From Salipiger thiooxidans (lineage in GTDB: Bacteria; Pseudomonadota; Alphaproteobacteria; Rhodobacterales; Rhodobacteraceae), in NCBI RefSeq assembly GCF_900102075.1, contig NZ_FNAV01000001.1:372001-436000 (forward strand): 64,000 nt of DNA, in the 5' to 3' direction. A program made the translations under genes and the position numbers. The notes under the pieces are model-generated. The model saw only the letters and a list, made by a program, of their open reading frames with translations, ran no database searches and was not told the origin of the DNA. Positions 24,420-32,987 of this stretch are shown here, one piece after another; the stretch's first letter is position 1; each line of letters begins with the position of its first letter.

Positions 24420-25724
24420 CTACGCGGGGCGCCCCGGGGCGAAATGCTTGGCCATCGGGTAGTCCCGGCTCAGACCGATCACATCTCCGGACGGAAAGAT
24501 CAAGGTTGCCCCGGCGCCGATCCCGTCCAGCCCCTCGAGCCGCCGCGACGCGCGGTCGAGCGTGACGTCGCCCTCGAGATGCAGCAGCCCGCACTTGGCG
24601 CGGAGGGTCTGGCCGGTGTGGTTGTTGACGTGGCCCTGCACGATCATGTGCAGCCCGTCGCGGGTCAGCAGGTCGACGCCCGCCTGCGTCAACTCGCAAT
24701 CCGAAGGCCGGTACTTGGTGCGCACGAGGTTGGCGAGCGGCCCGAAGTAGAACCCGAGCGAGGCCTGCTCGGCCTCGGCCCGGTAACGCGCATTCACCGC
24801 GTCGGGGCCGCCGCTGACCAGCAGGCGGCACATGCTGTCGCAGAGACCCGCGTGCACGAAGAGCAGCGAGCCGCTGCGGGCGACCACCTCCATCTCCTCG
24901 TAGAACCACGCGTAGGGACCGCCGGGCACGAAGAAGACCTCGTGGCATTTCAGCACCGCGGCCAGCAGCTCGCGGTGGGTCATGCCGACCTTGGCGCGCT
25001 CGCGGTCGAACTTGGCGAGCTTCTCGTCGAGCTTGGCGATCTCCCTGGCGATGGCCGATGCACGCAGCTGGTCGCGCGCGGCCCCGGCAAAGCGCAGGTC
25101 CCAGTCGGGTCCCGGGGTGAGGCGCGCGGCGCAGGCGGCCTCGCCGGGCAGGGCGTCGAGCTCGGCGCCGGTGACGAAACGGTCGAACACCTCGCGCAGG
25201 GCGGGTAGGATCTTGCGGCCCATGCGCACGAAGAGGTGCTCGCGCAGGGCGCTGCGCGGGCCGCGCACCGCATCCACCGCCATGCGCATCCGCAGGTCGT
25301 GGTTGCCCGCGAGGATGTCGAGCTCGGCCCCCGAGGCGCGCAGGGCCGCCAGCGCATCCAGCAGGTCGAGGTTGCTCGGCCCCTTGTCGAGGCTGTCGCC
25401 GCCCACGATGATGCGCGCGCTGCGCCCGAACCCGGTGAGGGAAAAGCCCCCCGCCTCGCGCCGGATCACCCCGGCAGCGACGAGCGAGCGCAGGAAGCCC
25501 TCGGCATCGGCATGGGTGTCGGAGACGAAGATCACCGGCCGTGCGGGCCACTGCCAGCCGCCGTTGCTGCGGGCCCGTTCGAGGCAGGCCGAGATCTGCG
25601 GCTGGGCACTGGCACCGGGCCACGGGGCGATGTCCCGGGGCAGGTCGGCAAGCTGGCCGTGGGGGTCGTGGACCGGCGGCAGAAGGTCCGCCGCGTGACC
25701 GCTCCAATGGCTGACGTGTTCCAA
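24420..25724 (-). CDS. Calcineurin-like metallophosphatase (GAK-type neighbourhood)
   Basis: A 434-aa phosphoesterase. The motifs of the PPP/calcineurin fold are all present: DxH in FVSDTHADAEG, GDxxD in VGGDSLDKGP, GNHD in ILAGNHDLRMR, and two later His motifs, LFVHAGL and IVQGHVNNHTG. A helical insertion rich in Lys and Glu (about 215-250, KLDEKLAKFDRERAKV) lies between them. The reading starts at TTG 25724, which has GGAG upstream; no ATG is suitably placed. It follows the histidine phosphatase gene by 27 bp. Likely removes a phosphate added by one of the kinases in this row. Confidence 0.87.
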   Translation of the reverse strand: MEHVSHWSGHAADLLPPVHDPHGQLADLPRDIAPWPGASAQPQISACLERARSNGGWQWPARPVIFVSDTHADAEGFLRSLVAAGVIRREAGGFSLTGFGRSARIIVGGDSLDKGPSNLDLLDALAALRASGAELDILAGNHDLRMRMAVDAVRGPRSALREHLFVRMGRKILPALREVFDRFVTGAELDALPGEAACAARLTPGPDWDLRFAGAARDQLRASAIAREIAKLDEKLAKFDRERAKVGMTHRELLAAVLKCHEVFFVPGGPYAWFYEEMEVVARSGSLLFVHAGLCDSMCRLLVSGGPDAVNARYRAEAEQASLGFYFGPLANLVRTKYRPSDCELTQAGVDLLTRDGLHMIVQGHVNNHTGQTLRAKCGLLHLEGDVTLDRASRRLEGLDGIGAGATLIFPSGDVIGLSRDYPMAKHFAPGRPA

Positions 25725-25751
25725 TGCAGGGCCCTCTCCGTGCGGGCCGGG

Positions 25752-26444
25752 CTAGTCGACGGGCGCGTCCTTGGGGGCCCTGATCTTCCACGTCCCGGCG
25801 ACGTGGTACCATCTACCATGGCCCCTGTAACAGAGAAGTAACGCGCGGGCGTGGAACATCGAGAGCCCGGCGACCTCGTCCCGGCGCAGGATGCCGAGAT
25901 GTGCGCAGGCATGGCGGAACGAGGCGCCGTGGCCCACGTGCACGGTCAGCGCGCCGCCCGTCGCCGCCTCGGCCACGGCCTGCAGGTGGCCCGCGACGCG
26001 CACGCCCGCCTCGGAAAGGCTCTCGGCCCCTTCCAGCGGCAGGCGGTAGTCGCTGTCCGACTTCCAGCCCGGCGGCGGCGCGCCGAAGCGCGGATCCCCG
26101 GCCAGCACCGCCTCGATCTCGGCCACGGTGAGGTTCGCCGCCGAGCCGAGGCCGCGCTCGGCCAGCGCCGAGGTCTCGCGGATCTCGTCGACCCGGTGCC
26201 CATGCGCCCGCAGCTGCCCGGCAATGCCCGAGGCGGTCTGCCATGCCCTGAGCTGGCGCGAGGCGTGGACGACGGGATCGAGCGTCAGCCCGTGCTCGGC
26301 CAGCATCCCGGCCAGCGCGTCGCCGCAGTCCGACGCCTGTCGCAGGCCCTCGTCGCTCAGCGCAAAGGGCTGGCGGGCCGAAGGCGCGCCGGGACGCTGG
26401 CGGTAGGCGCCGTGGCGGACGATGGCGTGGTAGCTTTCAGCCAT
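25752..26444 (-). CDS. Histidine phosphatase superfamily protein (GAK-type neighbourhood)
   Basis: A 230-aa phosphoglycerate-mutase-like phosphatase. The RHG motif is IVRHGAYRQ near the N-terminus, a conserved Arg lies in HASRQLRAWQTA, the acid/base Glu is probably in ALAERGLGS, and the second catalytic His is in VHVGHGASFRH. The start at 26444 overlaps the HprK-like gene by 8 bp, so translation is coupled. SixA/cobC-type relatives act on phosphohistidine or small phosphometabolites; the substrate here is unknown. Confidence 0.88.
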   Translation of the reverse strand: MAESYHAIVRHGAYRQRPGAPSARQPFALSDEGLRQASDCGDALAGMLAEHGLTLDPVVHASRQLRAWQTASGIAGQLRAHGHRVDEIRETSALAERGLGSAANLTVAEIEAVLAGDPRFGAPPPGWKSDSDYRLPLEGAESLSEAGVRVAGHLQAVAEAATGGALTVHVGHGASFRHACAHLGILRRDEVAGLSMFHARALLLCYRGHGRWYHVAGTWKIRAPKDAPVD

Positions 26445-27525
26445 CGAAGATCCGCCGCCCCTCGGCCGCGAGCACGTCGAAATCAACCCGGCCCGAGACC
26501 TCGGACACGCGCACGCCGCGCAGCGCCTCGAGATAGGGCCCCGGCACCGGTGCGGCGCCGTTGGGTTCGAAGCTGCCATCGGGTCGCTGGTAGAACGGCC
26601 CGGGGCTCTTCATGATCGCGGCCAGCAGGTCAGGGCGGTCGTCAAGCGTCACCTCGGTCACCCGCGTGGGCCCCGCCGCGTCGCGCTGCCAGTTCAGCAC
26701 CCAGAAATCGGTGAGCGGCGCGGCGTATTGCACCCTTCCCGACCCGTAGATCTCGGAGACGATGAGGTCGTGCTTCTCCTCGAGCGACCAGAGCGCATCG
26801 GCAGGCATCGCCAGAAGCTCGGCGCGGCGCTCGGGCGCGATGAGCCCGTGCAGGCGCGGGTTGCCGAGGATGGTGCCGGGGTTGATGCGCGGCTGCTTGG
26901 GGATGCCCTGCGCCTGCGCGGGCGCCCCGCCCTTCACCAGCACCCGGTCGTTCGAGACGAAGGCGGTGCCGTCGATGTCCATCATCCGCAGCATCGAGGT
27001 CGACTTGCCGCCGCCCGAAAGGCCCGAGATCGCCAGTGTCCGCCCCTGCCCCGTCACCGCGGCGGCATGGCAGAGCTGCCAGCCCTCGCGCAGGCAGGCG
27101 CTGAGGATCTGGGTGTTGATGAAGTTGATCACCGTGCTGACGTTGTCGCCGAGCGGCCCGAAGGCCACCGCCACCCCCGGCGCCTGCAGGAAGGTCACGC
27201 CGCTGCGCACCTTGCGCACCAGCCGCCCGTCGTCGAGATCGCAGATCGCGTCCTTGCGACCGCTCTTGCCGCCCTCGCGCAGCCAGTCGGTCCACGCGGG
27301 CTCTGCCGTCAGCGCCTGCCCGGGAAGCAGGTCGACCACGATCCCGCCCGGAACGTCGGTCAGCACGTCGGTCAGCACGTCGGCGAAATAGCTCACCAGT
27401 TCGGCGCGCAGCGATGTCGGGGCGTGGACGGTGATACCGATACGGCCCACGGCGAGGTGGAACGGCTCGGCCGCACGGGCCGGAGCGAGGTCGAGTCCCG
27501 CCAGAATGTCACGTGCCACGCTCAT
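26437..27525 (-). CDS. HprK-related kinase (type B, GAK-type system)
   Basis: A 362-aa protein whose central P-loop, AISGLSGGGKSTSMLRMMD, followed by FVSNDRVLV, resembles the catalytic core of HPr kinase/phosphorylase. The remaining parts (N-terminal 150 residues, C-terminal GPFYQRPDGSFEPNG) are not those of true HprK, and no HPr gene is nearby. NCBIfam separates such proteins as HprK-related kinase B, found beside ATP-grasp and amphi-Trp genes (from memory). It overlaps the ATP-grasp gene by 4 bp and the phosphatase gene by 8 bp. A 12-bp tandem repeat near 27353-27386 encodes the DVLTDVLTDV segment. Confidence 0.87.
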   Translation of the reverse strand: MSVARDILAGLDLAPARAAEPFHLAVGRIGITVHAPTSLRAELVSYFADVLTDVLTDVPGGIVVDLLPGQALTAEPAWTDWLREGGKSGRKDAICDLDDGRLVRKVRSGVTFLQAPGVAVAFGPLGDNVSTVINFINTQILSACLREGWQLCHAAAVTGQGRTLAISGLSGGGKSTSMLRMMDIDGTAFVSNDRVLVKGGAPAQAQGIPKQPRINPGTILGNPRLHGLIAPERRAELLAMPADALWSLEEKHDLIVSEIYGSGRVQYAAPLTDFWVLNWQRDAAGPTRVTEVTLDDRPDLLAAIMKSPGPFYQRPDGSFEPNGAAPVPGPYLEALRGVRVSEVSGRVDFDVLAAEGRRIFDG

Positions 27526-28403
27526 GCGGTCACCGCCTGGTGGACGTGTTCCGCCACCAGCGCCGCCGCGTCGATGCCGCAGCCCTCGAGCGCGCCGCGA
27601 TAGCCGCCGAAGGCCGAGACCTCGAAGACGATGGGGCCGTCCGGGGTCAGCGCGATGTCGACCGTGGTGAAGGTCAGCCCGAAGGGCGCCTGCGCCCGCC
27701 GCCCGAGCTCGATCAGCGCGGCGTCGGGCTCGAAGGGCGCATACTTGCCGCCCGAATGGATGGTGGTGTTCCAGCTGCCGGTCTGGTTCACCCGGGCGTA
27801 GGTGCAGAGATACGCACCACCGAGGAACACCATGCCAAGATCGTGCCCCGAGAGATCGGCCTTCTTTTGCAGGTACATGACCGGGTTGGCGGCCTTGAAC
27901 GCGGCGATCTGCGCCTCGGCATCGGGCGCGTCCGCATCAAGCAGCACCATGCCGCGGGCCTTGGTCGAGAACAGCGGCTTGAACACCGCCGAGCCATAGC
28001 GGTCGAGCGCGGCCCTGGCGGCTGTCACATCCTCGGTGATGGTGGTGGGCGGCATCGGCACGTCGGCATTGGCCAGCGTCACGGTGCAGGCGAGCCGGTC
28101 CATCAGACGCAGGATGGCGGTGGCCGGGCTGAAGATCTTCACACCCATCGCCTCGGCCACCCGCAGCATCTCGAGCCGGTCGAGCGCGTCGGGGCTGTAG
28201 GTCTCGGCGATCTTCTTCACCACGAGCCCGTCGAGCGCGCAAAGATCCATGCCGTCGCAGACCAGCGCGCGGGTCCCGAGATCCAGCGTCACGCGCGCCA
28301 TGTCGATCACCTGGCGATAGCCGGTGCGGGCCTCGAGCGCGTCGGCAAGCGCCTCGGTCGACCATTTTCCGGGGGTGCCGATCACCCCGATCTTCTCAGT
28401 CAC
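27522..28403 (-). CDS. ATP-grasp enzyme (GAK-type system)
   Basis: A 293-aa protein of the ATP-grasp fold, resembling RimK-like ligases. The ATP-binding part includes SAVFKPLFSTKARGMVLLD; later come VMYLQKKADLSGHDLGMVFL, YARVNQTGSWNTTIHSGGKY and the Mg-binding end PIVFEVSAFGGYRG. Such enzymes join a carboxylate to an amine through an acyl phosphate. Start is GTG 28403, overlapping the upstream kinase gene by 8 bp. It matches the family I recall as ATP-grasp enzyme, GAK system. The substrate is unknown; the product could be a modified peptide or small amide. Confidence 0.88.
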   Translation of the reverse strand: MTEKIGVIGTPGKWSTEALADALEARTGYRQVIDMARVTLDLGTRALVCDGMDLCALDGLVVKKIAETYSPDALDRLEMLRVAEAMGVKIFSPATAILRLMDRLACTVTLANADVPMPPTTITEDVTAARAALDRYGSAVFKPLFSTKARGMVLLDADAPDAEAQIAAFKAANPVMYLQKKADLSGHDLGMVFLGGAYLCTYARVNQTGSWNTTIHSGGKYAPFEPDAALIELGRRAQAPFGLTFTTVDIALTPDGPIVFEVSAFGGYRGALEGCGIDAAALVAEHVHQAVTA

Positions 28404-30030
28404 TGAACAGCATCCTTATGGGCAGGCGAAGCCGCGTCTCCCTGCCCTCGGGCACGGCCAGCGCGGTTTCCAGAATGTAGCGGGCGCGCAGCATCATCCG
28501 GCGCGCGTGGTCCTTGTCGACGATGAACCGGGTCGAGCTCGCGAAGGACCGGGCCAGGCCCAGCGCGAGACGGTACTCGAAGGTCGGATCCTTCTGCCGC
28601 CGTGCGAACTTGGCGGCCATGTCGTGCATGTCGACGGCGACGCTGGCGATGCGGGCGCGGACGCCCGCGTCGAGCACCTGCAGACGGTAGTTCGAGACCA
28701 TGAAGACCGTCACGTCCTGCACGTAATCCATGTAGCGCGAGCGGTGCAGGTCGATGAAGCGCACCTTCTTCTCGACCGGGTCGTAGATCACGTTGTCGAG
28801 GTTGAAATCGCCGTGGATGTAGACCGAGAACGGCGCCCGCAGCCGGGCCTCGCGCCGGGCCGCGGTGGCGACCAGCGCGTCGAAACTGTCGACCTTCAGC
28901 CCCTGCAACCGCTGCGTGCCGATCTCGAACCTCGGGTGCAGCCGGTAGACGTCGGGCAGCCGCTTGCCGAGCTGGTCCATGGCCTTCATCTCGGCGGGCT
29001 CGTCGGTGCGGGTCCGGCGCCAGATGTCGCGCACCGTGGCGTGCAGCGCCTTCTGCGCCTCTGCGAGCCGCGCCTCGGAGCCGCCCAGCACGATGTCCTC
29101 GAAGGTCTCGCCGTCGAGATGCTCGATCAGCAGCGCGGCGGACTCCCCGCGTTTCTCGTAGGACAGGATCTGCGGCGCGAGCCCGGGGTAGACCGAGTTC
29201 CAGCTCTTCACCCCCACCCGCTCTTCCTTGACCTTGCGCCGGTCGCCGTCCTTGAACACCGCATCCACCGGGCGGCCCTCGGCGTCGCGCATGCTGACGC
29301 TCGAGATCGCGCTGCCGGAGCGGGTCTCGGCCAGCGGCTGCAGCCGGATCTCCTCGTCCTCCTTGCCCACGCCCGCCAGCACGCTGCGCAGGGTGAAGTA
29401 GCGCTCGAACTGCACGGTCTGCCCGATGTTGATCGACAGGATCGCCTCGCTGATCGCCTCGAGCGCCTCGCCCATCCGGTAGACCTCGTTCAGCGCCAGA
29501 AGCCCGTGCGCGAGATCCTCGGTGTGCCGGGTCCCCTGCATGTCCCGCGTGTAGGTGCGGAAGAGCTGGTCGTGGAAGACGCCCAGATCCGCGCGGGTCC
29601 GGCCGATCTGCACGGCGAGGCGGCTGTCGCCGGACTGCAGCGCCTCCTGCGCACGGGCCACGGACTTGCGCACCTGCTTGAGCGGCTTGAGGTAGCTGTC
29701 GGCGCGCAGGAGCTTTGTGCGCTGCACGTTCTCGGCGTGCTGCACCGAACGGCGCCCCAGCCGCGAGACAAGGTCGAGGTTGCGCGCGATGCCCTCGATG
29801 CCCTGCAGCTGCAGCTCGCGCGCGGCGCTGCGCTTGCCCCTGAGCATCCCCGCGAGACAGGCCTTGCGGACCCGCGAGGCGAGGTTCTGCGAATAGCCCG
29901 CCCGCCGGACCAGCCCCTGCGCCGCGTCGGGCCCGGGCGCCCCGAAATAGCCGATGAGCTTCGCGAGTTGCCCGTCGAGCTCGGCGAAGAGGAAGGAGAG
30001 GTTCTCGTCGACCGCCTCAGGACGTTTCAC
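28396..30030 (-). CDS. PhoU-like helical domain fused to an aminoglycoside-phosphotransferase-type kinase
   Basis: A 544-aa two-part protein. Residues about 1-235 are all-helical and PhoU-like (for example LASRVRKACLAGMLRGK and DLAHGLLALNEVYRMGEALE). Residues about 255-520 form a kinase-like fold: a possible ATP-binding Lys in VDAVFKDGDRRK, the catalytic loop YIHGDFNLDNVIYD with HGDxNxxN, and the metal-binding FIDLHRSRYMD. Start is GTG 30030, overlapping the NUDIX gene by 4 bp. The combination of domains in one chain is unusual. I infer a phosphotransferase acting on a small molecule or on another pathway protein. Confidence 0.82.
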   Translation of the reverse strand: MKRPEAVDENLSFLFAELDGQLAKLIGYFGAPGPDAAQGLVRRAGYSQNLASRVRKACLAGMLRGKRSAARELQLQGIEGIARNLDLVSRLGRRSVQHAENVQRTKLLRADSYLKPLKQVRKSVARAQEALQSGDSRLAVQIGRTRADLGVFHDQLFRTYTRDMQGTRHTEDLAHGLLALNEVYRMGEALEAISEAILSINIGQTVQFERYFTLRSVLAGVGKEDEEIRLQPLAETRSGSAISSVSMRDAEGRPVDAVFKDGDRRKVKEERVGVKSWNSVYPGLAPQILSYEKRGESAALLIEHLDGETFEDIVLGGSEARLAEAQKALHATVRDIWRRTRTDEPAEMKAMDQLGKRLPDVYRLHPRFEIGTQRLQGLKVDSFDALVATAARREARLRAPFSVYIHGDFNLDNVIYDPVEKKVRFIDLHRSRYMDYVQDVTVFMVSNYRLQVLDAGVRARIASVAVDMHDMAAKFARRQKDPTFEYRLALGLARSFASSTRFIVDKDHARRMMLRARYILETALAVPEGRETRLRLPIRMLFSD

Positions 30031-30473
30031 TGCGCAGCGCCCCCCAGGCAGACCGGCGCATCGGCGCGGGTCAGGGCAAGGTCGGAGCGGGGCCGGAACA
30101 GCGCGCCGGACTCCGACGGATCGGCCCAGGCGGTGGCGCTCTGGCGATGGTCGGGCCGGGTGCCCGGCCGCGGCTCGTAATCGTCGGGCACTTGGCCCCG
30201 GAACAGCATCCCGGTCTGCTGGCAGCGCTTGTCGCCACCGACGCGGAACACCTCCGCCACGAAGAGGATGTCGCGCAGCACAGGCGCCACCCCGATCTCT
30301 TCGAGGCATTCGCGGGCCACGCACCCGTGCATCGTCTCGCCGGGCTCCCGCCGCCCGCCGGGAAGCGGCATGTCACGCTGGCCGTCCGGTCTCTGCTTGA
30401 CTTGGACGCGCACGGGAGGTCCCTTGCGGATGACAGCGCGAACTGTCGGGCGGATGGAGAGGTCTTCGATCAT
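30027..30473 (-). CDS. NUDIX hydrolase (GAK-type neighbourhood)
   Basis: A 148-aa protein, first gene of the minus-strand GAK-type row. The NUDIX box is complete: GGRREPGETMHGCVARECLE then EIGV, fitting Gx5Ex7REUxEExGU. It hydrolyses a nucleoside diphosphate linked to another group; the C-terminal part (YEPRPGTRPDHRQ) may set specificity. It is transcribed divergently from the CofD-like gene, 91 bp away, so both are probably controlled together. Confidence 0.88.
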   Translation of the reverse strand: MIEDLSIRPTVRAVIRKGPPVRVQVKQRPDGQRDMPLPGGRREPGETMHGCVARECLEEIGVAPVLRDILFVAEVFRVGGDKRCQQTGMLFRGQVPDDYEPRPGTRPDHRQSATAWADPSESGALFRPRSDLALTRADAPVCLGGAAQ

Positions 30474-30564
30474 GAGGCCTTATGCTCCGAAGAATATAAC
30501 AGTTTAAAGGCATAATGGCTGTCGCTTTCGGCGTACCCCCGACGACAGGCCCGACGAGACAGTG
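30474..30564. promoter_or_regulatory. Divergent promoter region of the GAK-type genes
   Basis: This 91-bp gap between the NUDIX gene (minus) and the CofD-like gene (plus) is notably AT-rich in its centre (AGAATATAACAGTTTAAAGG). Flanking the AT-rich part are imperfect inverted arms, GCCTTATGC (30477-30485) and GCATAATGGC (30510-30519). This is a plausible shared operator and divergent promoter; no exact -35/-10 pair is assigned. Confidence 0.5.
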
Positions 30565-31746
30565 ATGACCGATATCCGGATCGAGCGCGAGATCAGCCTG
30601 CCCGACGCCCTGCGCGTGTCGCGCGCCGCAAGTGCCCCGCACCTTGGCCCACGGGTGCTGTTCTTCAGCGGCGGCAGCGCGCTGAACGGCATCTCGCGGC
30701 AGCTCAAGACCTATACCTTCAATTCGATCCACCTGATCACGCCCTTCGACAGCGGTGGCAGTTCGCAGATCCTGCGCGAGGCCTTCGACATGCCCGCGGT
30801 CGGCGACCTGCGCAGCCGGCTGATGGCGCTGGCGGACGAGACGGTATTGGGCCAGCCCGACATCTACGCGCTCTTCAGCCACCGGCTGTCACGTAACGCC
30901 CCGCAGGAGGAGCTGCGCGCCGAGGTCGCGGCGATGATCGAGGGCAAGCACCCGCTGATTTCGGCCATTGCAAAGCCCATGCGGATGCTGATCCGCACCC
31001 TGCTCGAGAGCTTCGCCGCCGAGGTGCCGCGTGGCTTCGACTACCGCAACGCCAGCATCGGCAACCTGATCCTCGCCGGGGGCTACCTGAGCAACGGCCG
31101 CGCGCTTGAGCCGGTGCTGTTCCTGATGTCCAAGATGGTCGACGTGCGCGGCACCGTGCGCGCCGTGGTCGACGAGACGCTGCAGCTGGGGGTCGAGCTT
31201 TCGGACGGGCGGGTGATCGTCGGCCAGCGCCAGATCAGCGGCAAGGAATCCGCGCCCATCGACAGCCCCATCGCCCGCCTGTTCCTGAGCGACGGCACGC
31301 AGGAGCTGGCGCCCGGCGACGTGCCGCTGCCCAAGCGCAACCGCAAGCTCATCGCCCAGTCGGACGTGATCTGCTACCCGCCTGGAAGCCTCTATTCGAG
31401 CGTGATCGCCAACCTGCTGCCCGCCGGTGTGGGCAAGGCGATCGCCGCGCGGCACGTGCCCAAGGTGTTCCTGCCGAGCCTCGGCGTCGATCCAGAGGCA
31501 TTGGGCCACGGGCTTGCCGACCAGGTGCAGGCACTTCTGGCGCCGCTGCTGGCGGATGCGGGCAGGACGATCCCTGCGCGGCAGCTGATGACCCACGTGC
31601 TCTGCGACCGATCGCAGAGCGACGCGGCCTGCGCCGAAGTCACCGCCCGCTTCGGCATCCCCTGCCACCGCCTGCCGCTGCGCCAGACCGATCAGGACAA
31701 GTACGACACGCGCAAGGTCGCGGAGCTTCTGGTTTCGCTGGGCTGA
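30565..31746 (+). CDS. CofD-like protein (GAK-type system)
   Basis: A 393-aa protein of the CofD/YvcK fold. The N-terminal nucleotide-binding segment is RVLFFSGGSALNGISRQLK; later come TPFDSGGSSQILREAFD, RNASIGNLILAGGYLSNG, and SDVICYPPGSLYSSVIANLLP, all typical of this superfamily. CofD proper transfers 2-phospholactate in F420 synthesis; no other F420 gene is visible, and NCBIfam has a CofD-related family of the GAK system (from memory). ATG 30565 is chosen over the adjacent GTG 30562. It is divergent from the other seven genes of the set. Confidence 0.88.
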   Translation: MTDIRIEREISLPDALRVSRAASAPHLGPRVLFFSGGSALNGISRQLKTYTFNSIHLITPFDSGGSSQILREAFDMPAVGDLRSRLMALADETVLGQPDIYALFSHRLSRNAPQEELRAEVAAMIEGKHPLISAIAKPMRMLIRTLLESFAAEVPRGFDYRNASIGNLILAGGYLSNGRALEPVLFLMSKMVDVRGTVRAVVDETLQLGVELSDGRVIVGQRQISGKESAPIDSPIARLFLSDGTQELAPGDVPLPKRNRKLIAQSDVICYPPGSLYSSVIANLLPAGVGKAIAARHVPKVFLPSLGVDPEALGHGLADQVQALLAPLLADAGRTIPARQLMTHVLCDRSQSDAACAEVTARFGIPCHRLPLRQTDQDKYDTRKVAELLVSLG

Positions 31747-31975
31747 GCCCCGGTCCCACCACTGCCGCGACGGTCGGCGCCGCTGCCGCCTCGTTCGGCA
31801 ACTGACGCCACGGCAACGGGAAATCCCCGGGAAAACCCCTCCCGGACCGGATTCGTGATTTGATGTGAGCAGTGTCCGCGGGTAACCGGGCCTCATCCGA
31901 TGCGGGCGACGCCAAGACCTGTCCCCCCGGAGCCCTGAACCGACTTGCCCCGATCCGCAGAGCGGACCCGCTGCC

Positions 31976-32884
31976 ATGCACGTGTTGTCTGGAAGAATAC
32001 ATCTTGTCATCGCCCTGCTTCTGCTGCCGGTCCAAGCCGCAGCGGACGATGCCGACCTGCGCGACGCGCTCAAGCTCGGCGCCTCGACCACGCTGAGCGC
32101 CGACATCACCGCGCACGAGGCCGCGCTTGGCAACGTGATGGACGGCTTCGGGCACGTGAACCTCTACGGCAACGGGCTCTATCTCGCCTCGCGTTCGCGC
32201 GAGAGCATGGCGCGCGGCTGGGCGGCGCTGAGCGTGCGGGAATACCATGACGACCCCTCGGGCGTCGCTTCGCGCCTGATGATGGGCTACGACTTCCCGC
32301 TGCTGCAGCACAGCCGGCTGGGCTTTTCCGCGGGTTTTGCCAAGGCCAACCTCGACACCGGGCGCGAGATCGAGAGCCGGAGCTTCTCGTTCGGGCCGTA
32401 CCTGAAGACCCGGATCGGCGACAAGCTGAAGCTCAAGAGCTGGATGAACGTGGCGCAGCCGGTCTACCGCTACTCGGGTGGGAGCACACGGGCGATGCGC
32501 GTGGGCGGCGGCACCAAGGCCACGCTCTCGGACCGGATCGGCGGCATCAAGATGAGCTCGTCGGCGGCGCTGTCGATGTCGCACCAGTTCACGCCGAGTG
32601 CGGGCAGCCTCGACGGGTTCGAGATCTCGAACCTCTATTCCAGCATCTCGGCCCGGGCGACGCTGAACCCGGACGGGCACTTCAAGCCCTATTTCGACGT
32701 CGGCGTGACCCAAGGCTACTGGCGCAACGACTCGAGCTTCGGCGACTACAGCACGCCGCGCTTCGCCACCGGCTTCCAGTGGTCGCACAAGAAGCGGTCG
32801 CTGACGTTGCAGATTGACGGCAGCCACGTCTTCGACCCGACCCTGCCGGTCGCGCTGACCTCGAACTTCCGCCTGAGCTTCTGA
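31976..32884 (+). CDS. Outer-membrane beta-barrel-like protein, family unknown
   Basis: A 302-aa secreted protein. The signal peptide is HLVIALLLLPVQAAA. The rest alternates short polar and aromatic strands (for example FGPYLKTRIGDKLKLKSWMN and PYFDVGVTQGYWRN) and ends with Phe (SNFRLSF), the usual C-terminal signature for insertion into the outer membrane. I recognise no specific family. It stands 229 bp downstream of the CofD-like gene and is followed by a terminator, so it may be an independent gene. Confidence 0.72.
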   Translation: MHVLSGRIHLVIALLLLPVQAAADDADLRDALKLGASTTLSADITAHEAALGNVMDGFGHVNLYGNGLYLASRSRESMARGWAALSVREYHDDPSGVASRLMMGYDFPLLQHSRLGFSAGFAKANLDTGREIESRSFSFGPYLKTRIGDKLKLKSWMNVAQPVYRYSGGSTRAMRVGGGTKATLSDRIGGIKMSSSAALSMSHQFTPSAGSLDGFEISNLYSSISARATLNPDGHFKPYFDVGVTQGYWRNDSSFGDYSTPRFATGFQWSHKKRSLTLQIDGSHVFDPTLPVALTSNFRLSF

Positions 32885-32936
32885 TCCTCCCCCTGCCCCG
32901 GCACGCAAACGCAGCACGCAGACCCGGCACACGAAA

Positions 32937-32962
32937 AGGGCGCCCGCTGTCGCGGACGCCCT
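32937..32962. terminator. Bidirectional terminator between barrel gene and sulfate-activation gene
   Basis: An 11-bp stem (AGGGCGCCCGC / GCGGACGCCCT, one mismatch) around a 4-base loop, with AAAA before and TTTGC after. It sits between two converging genes. Confidence 0.75.
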
Positions 32963-32987
32963 TTGCTTAGCTGAGGGATGTCGGGGC

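Noticed and set aside
26437-27525. True HPr kinase/phosphorylase controlling carbon catabolism
   Set aside because: Only the P-loop region resembles HprK. There is no HPr or PTS gene nearby, and the flanking genes fit the GAK-type set.
30565-31746. CofD of coenzyme F420 biosynthesis
   Set aside because: No cofC, cofE, cofG or cofH gene is visible. The divergent neighbours are those of the GAK-type set.
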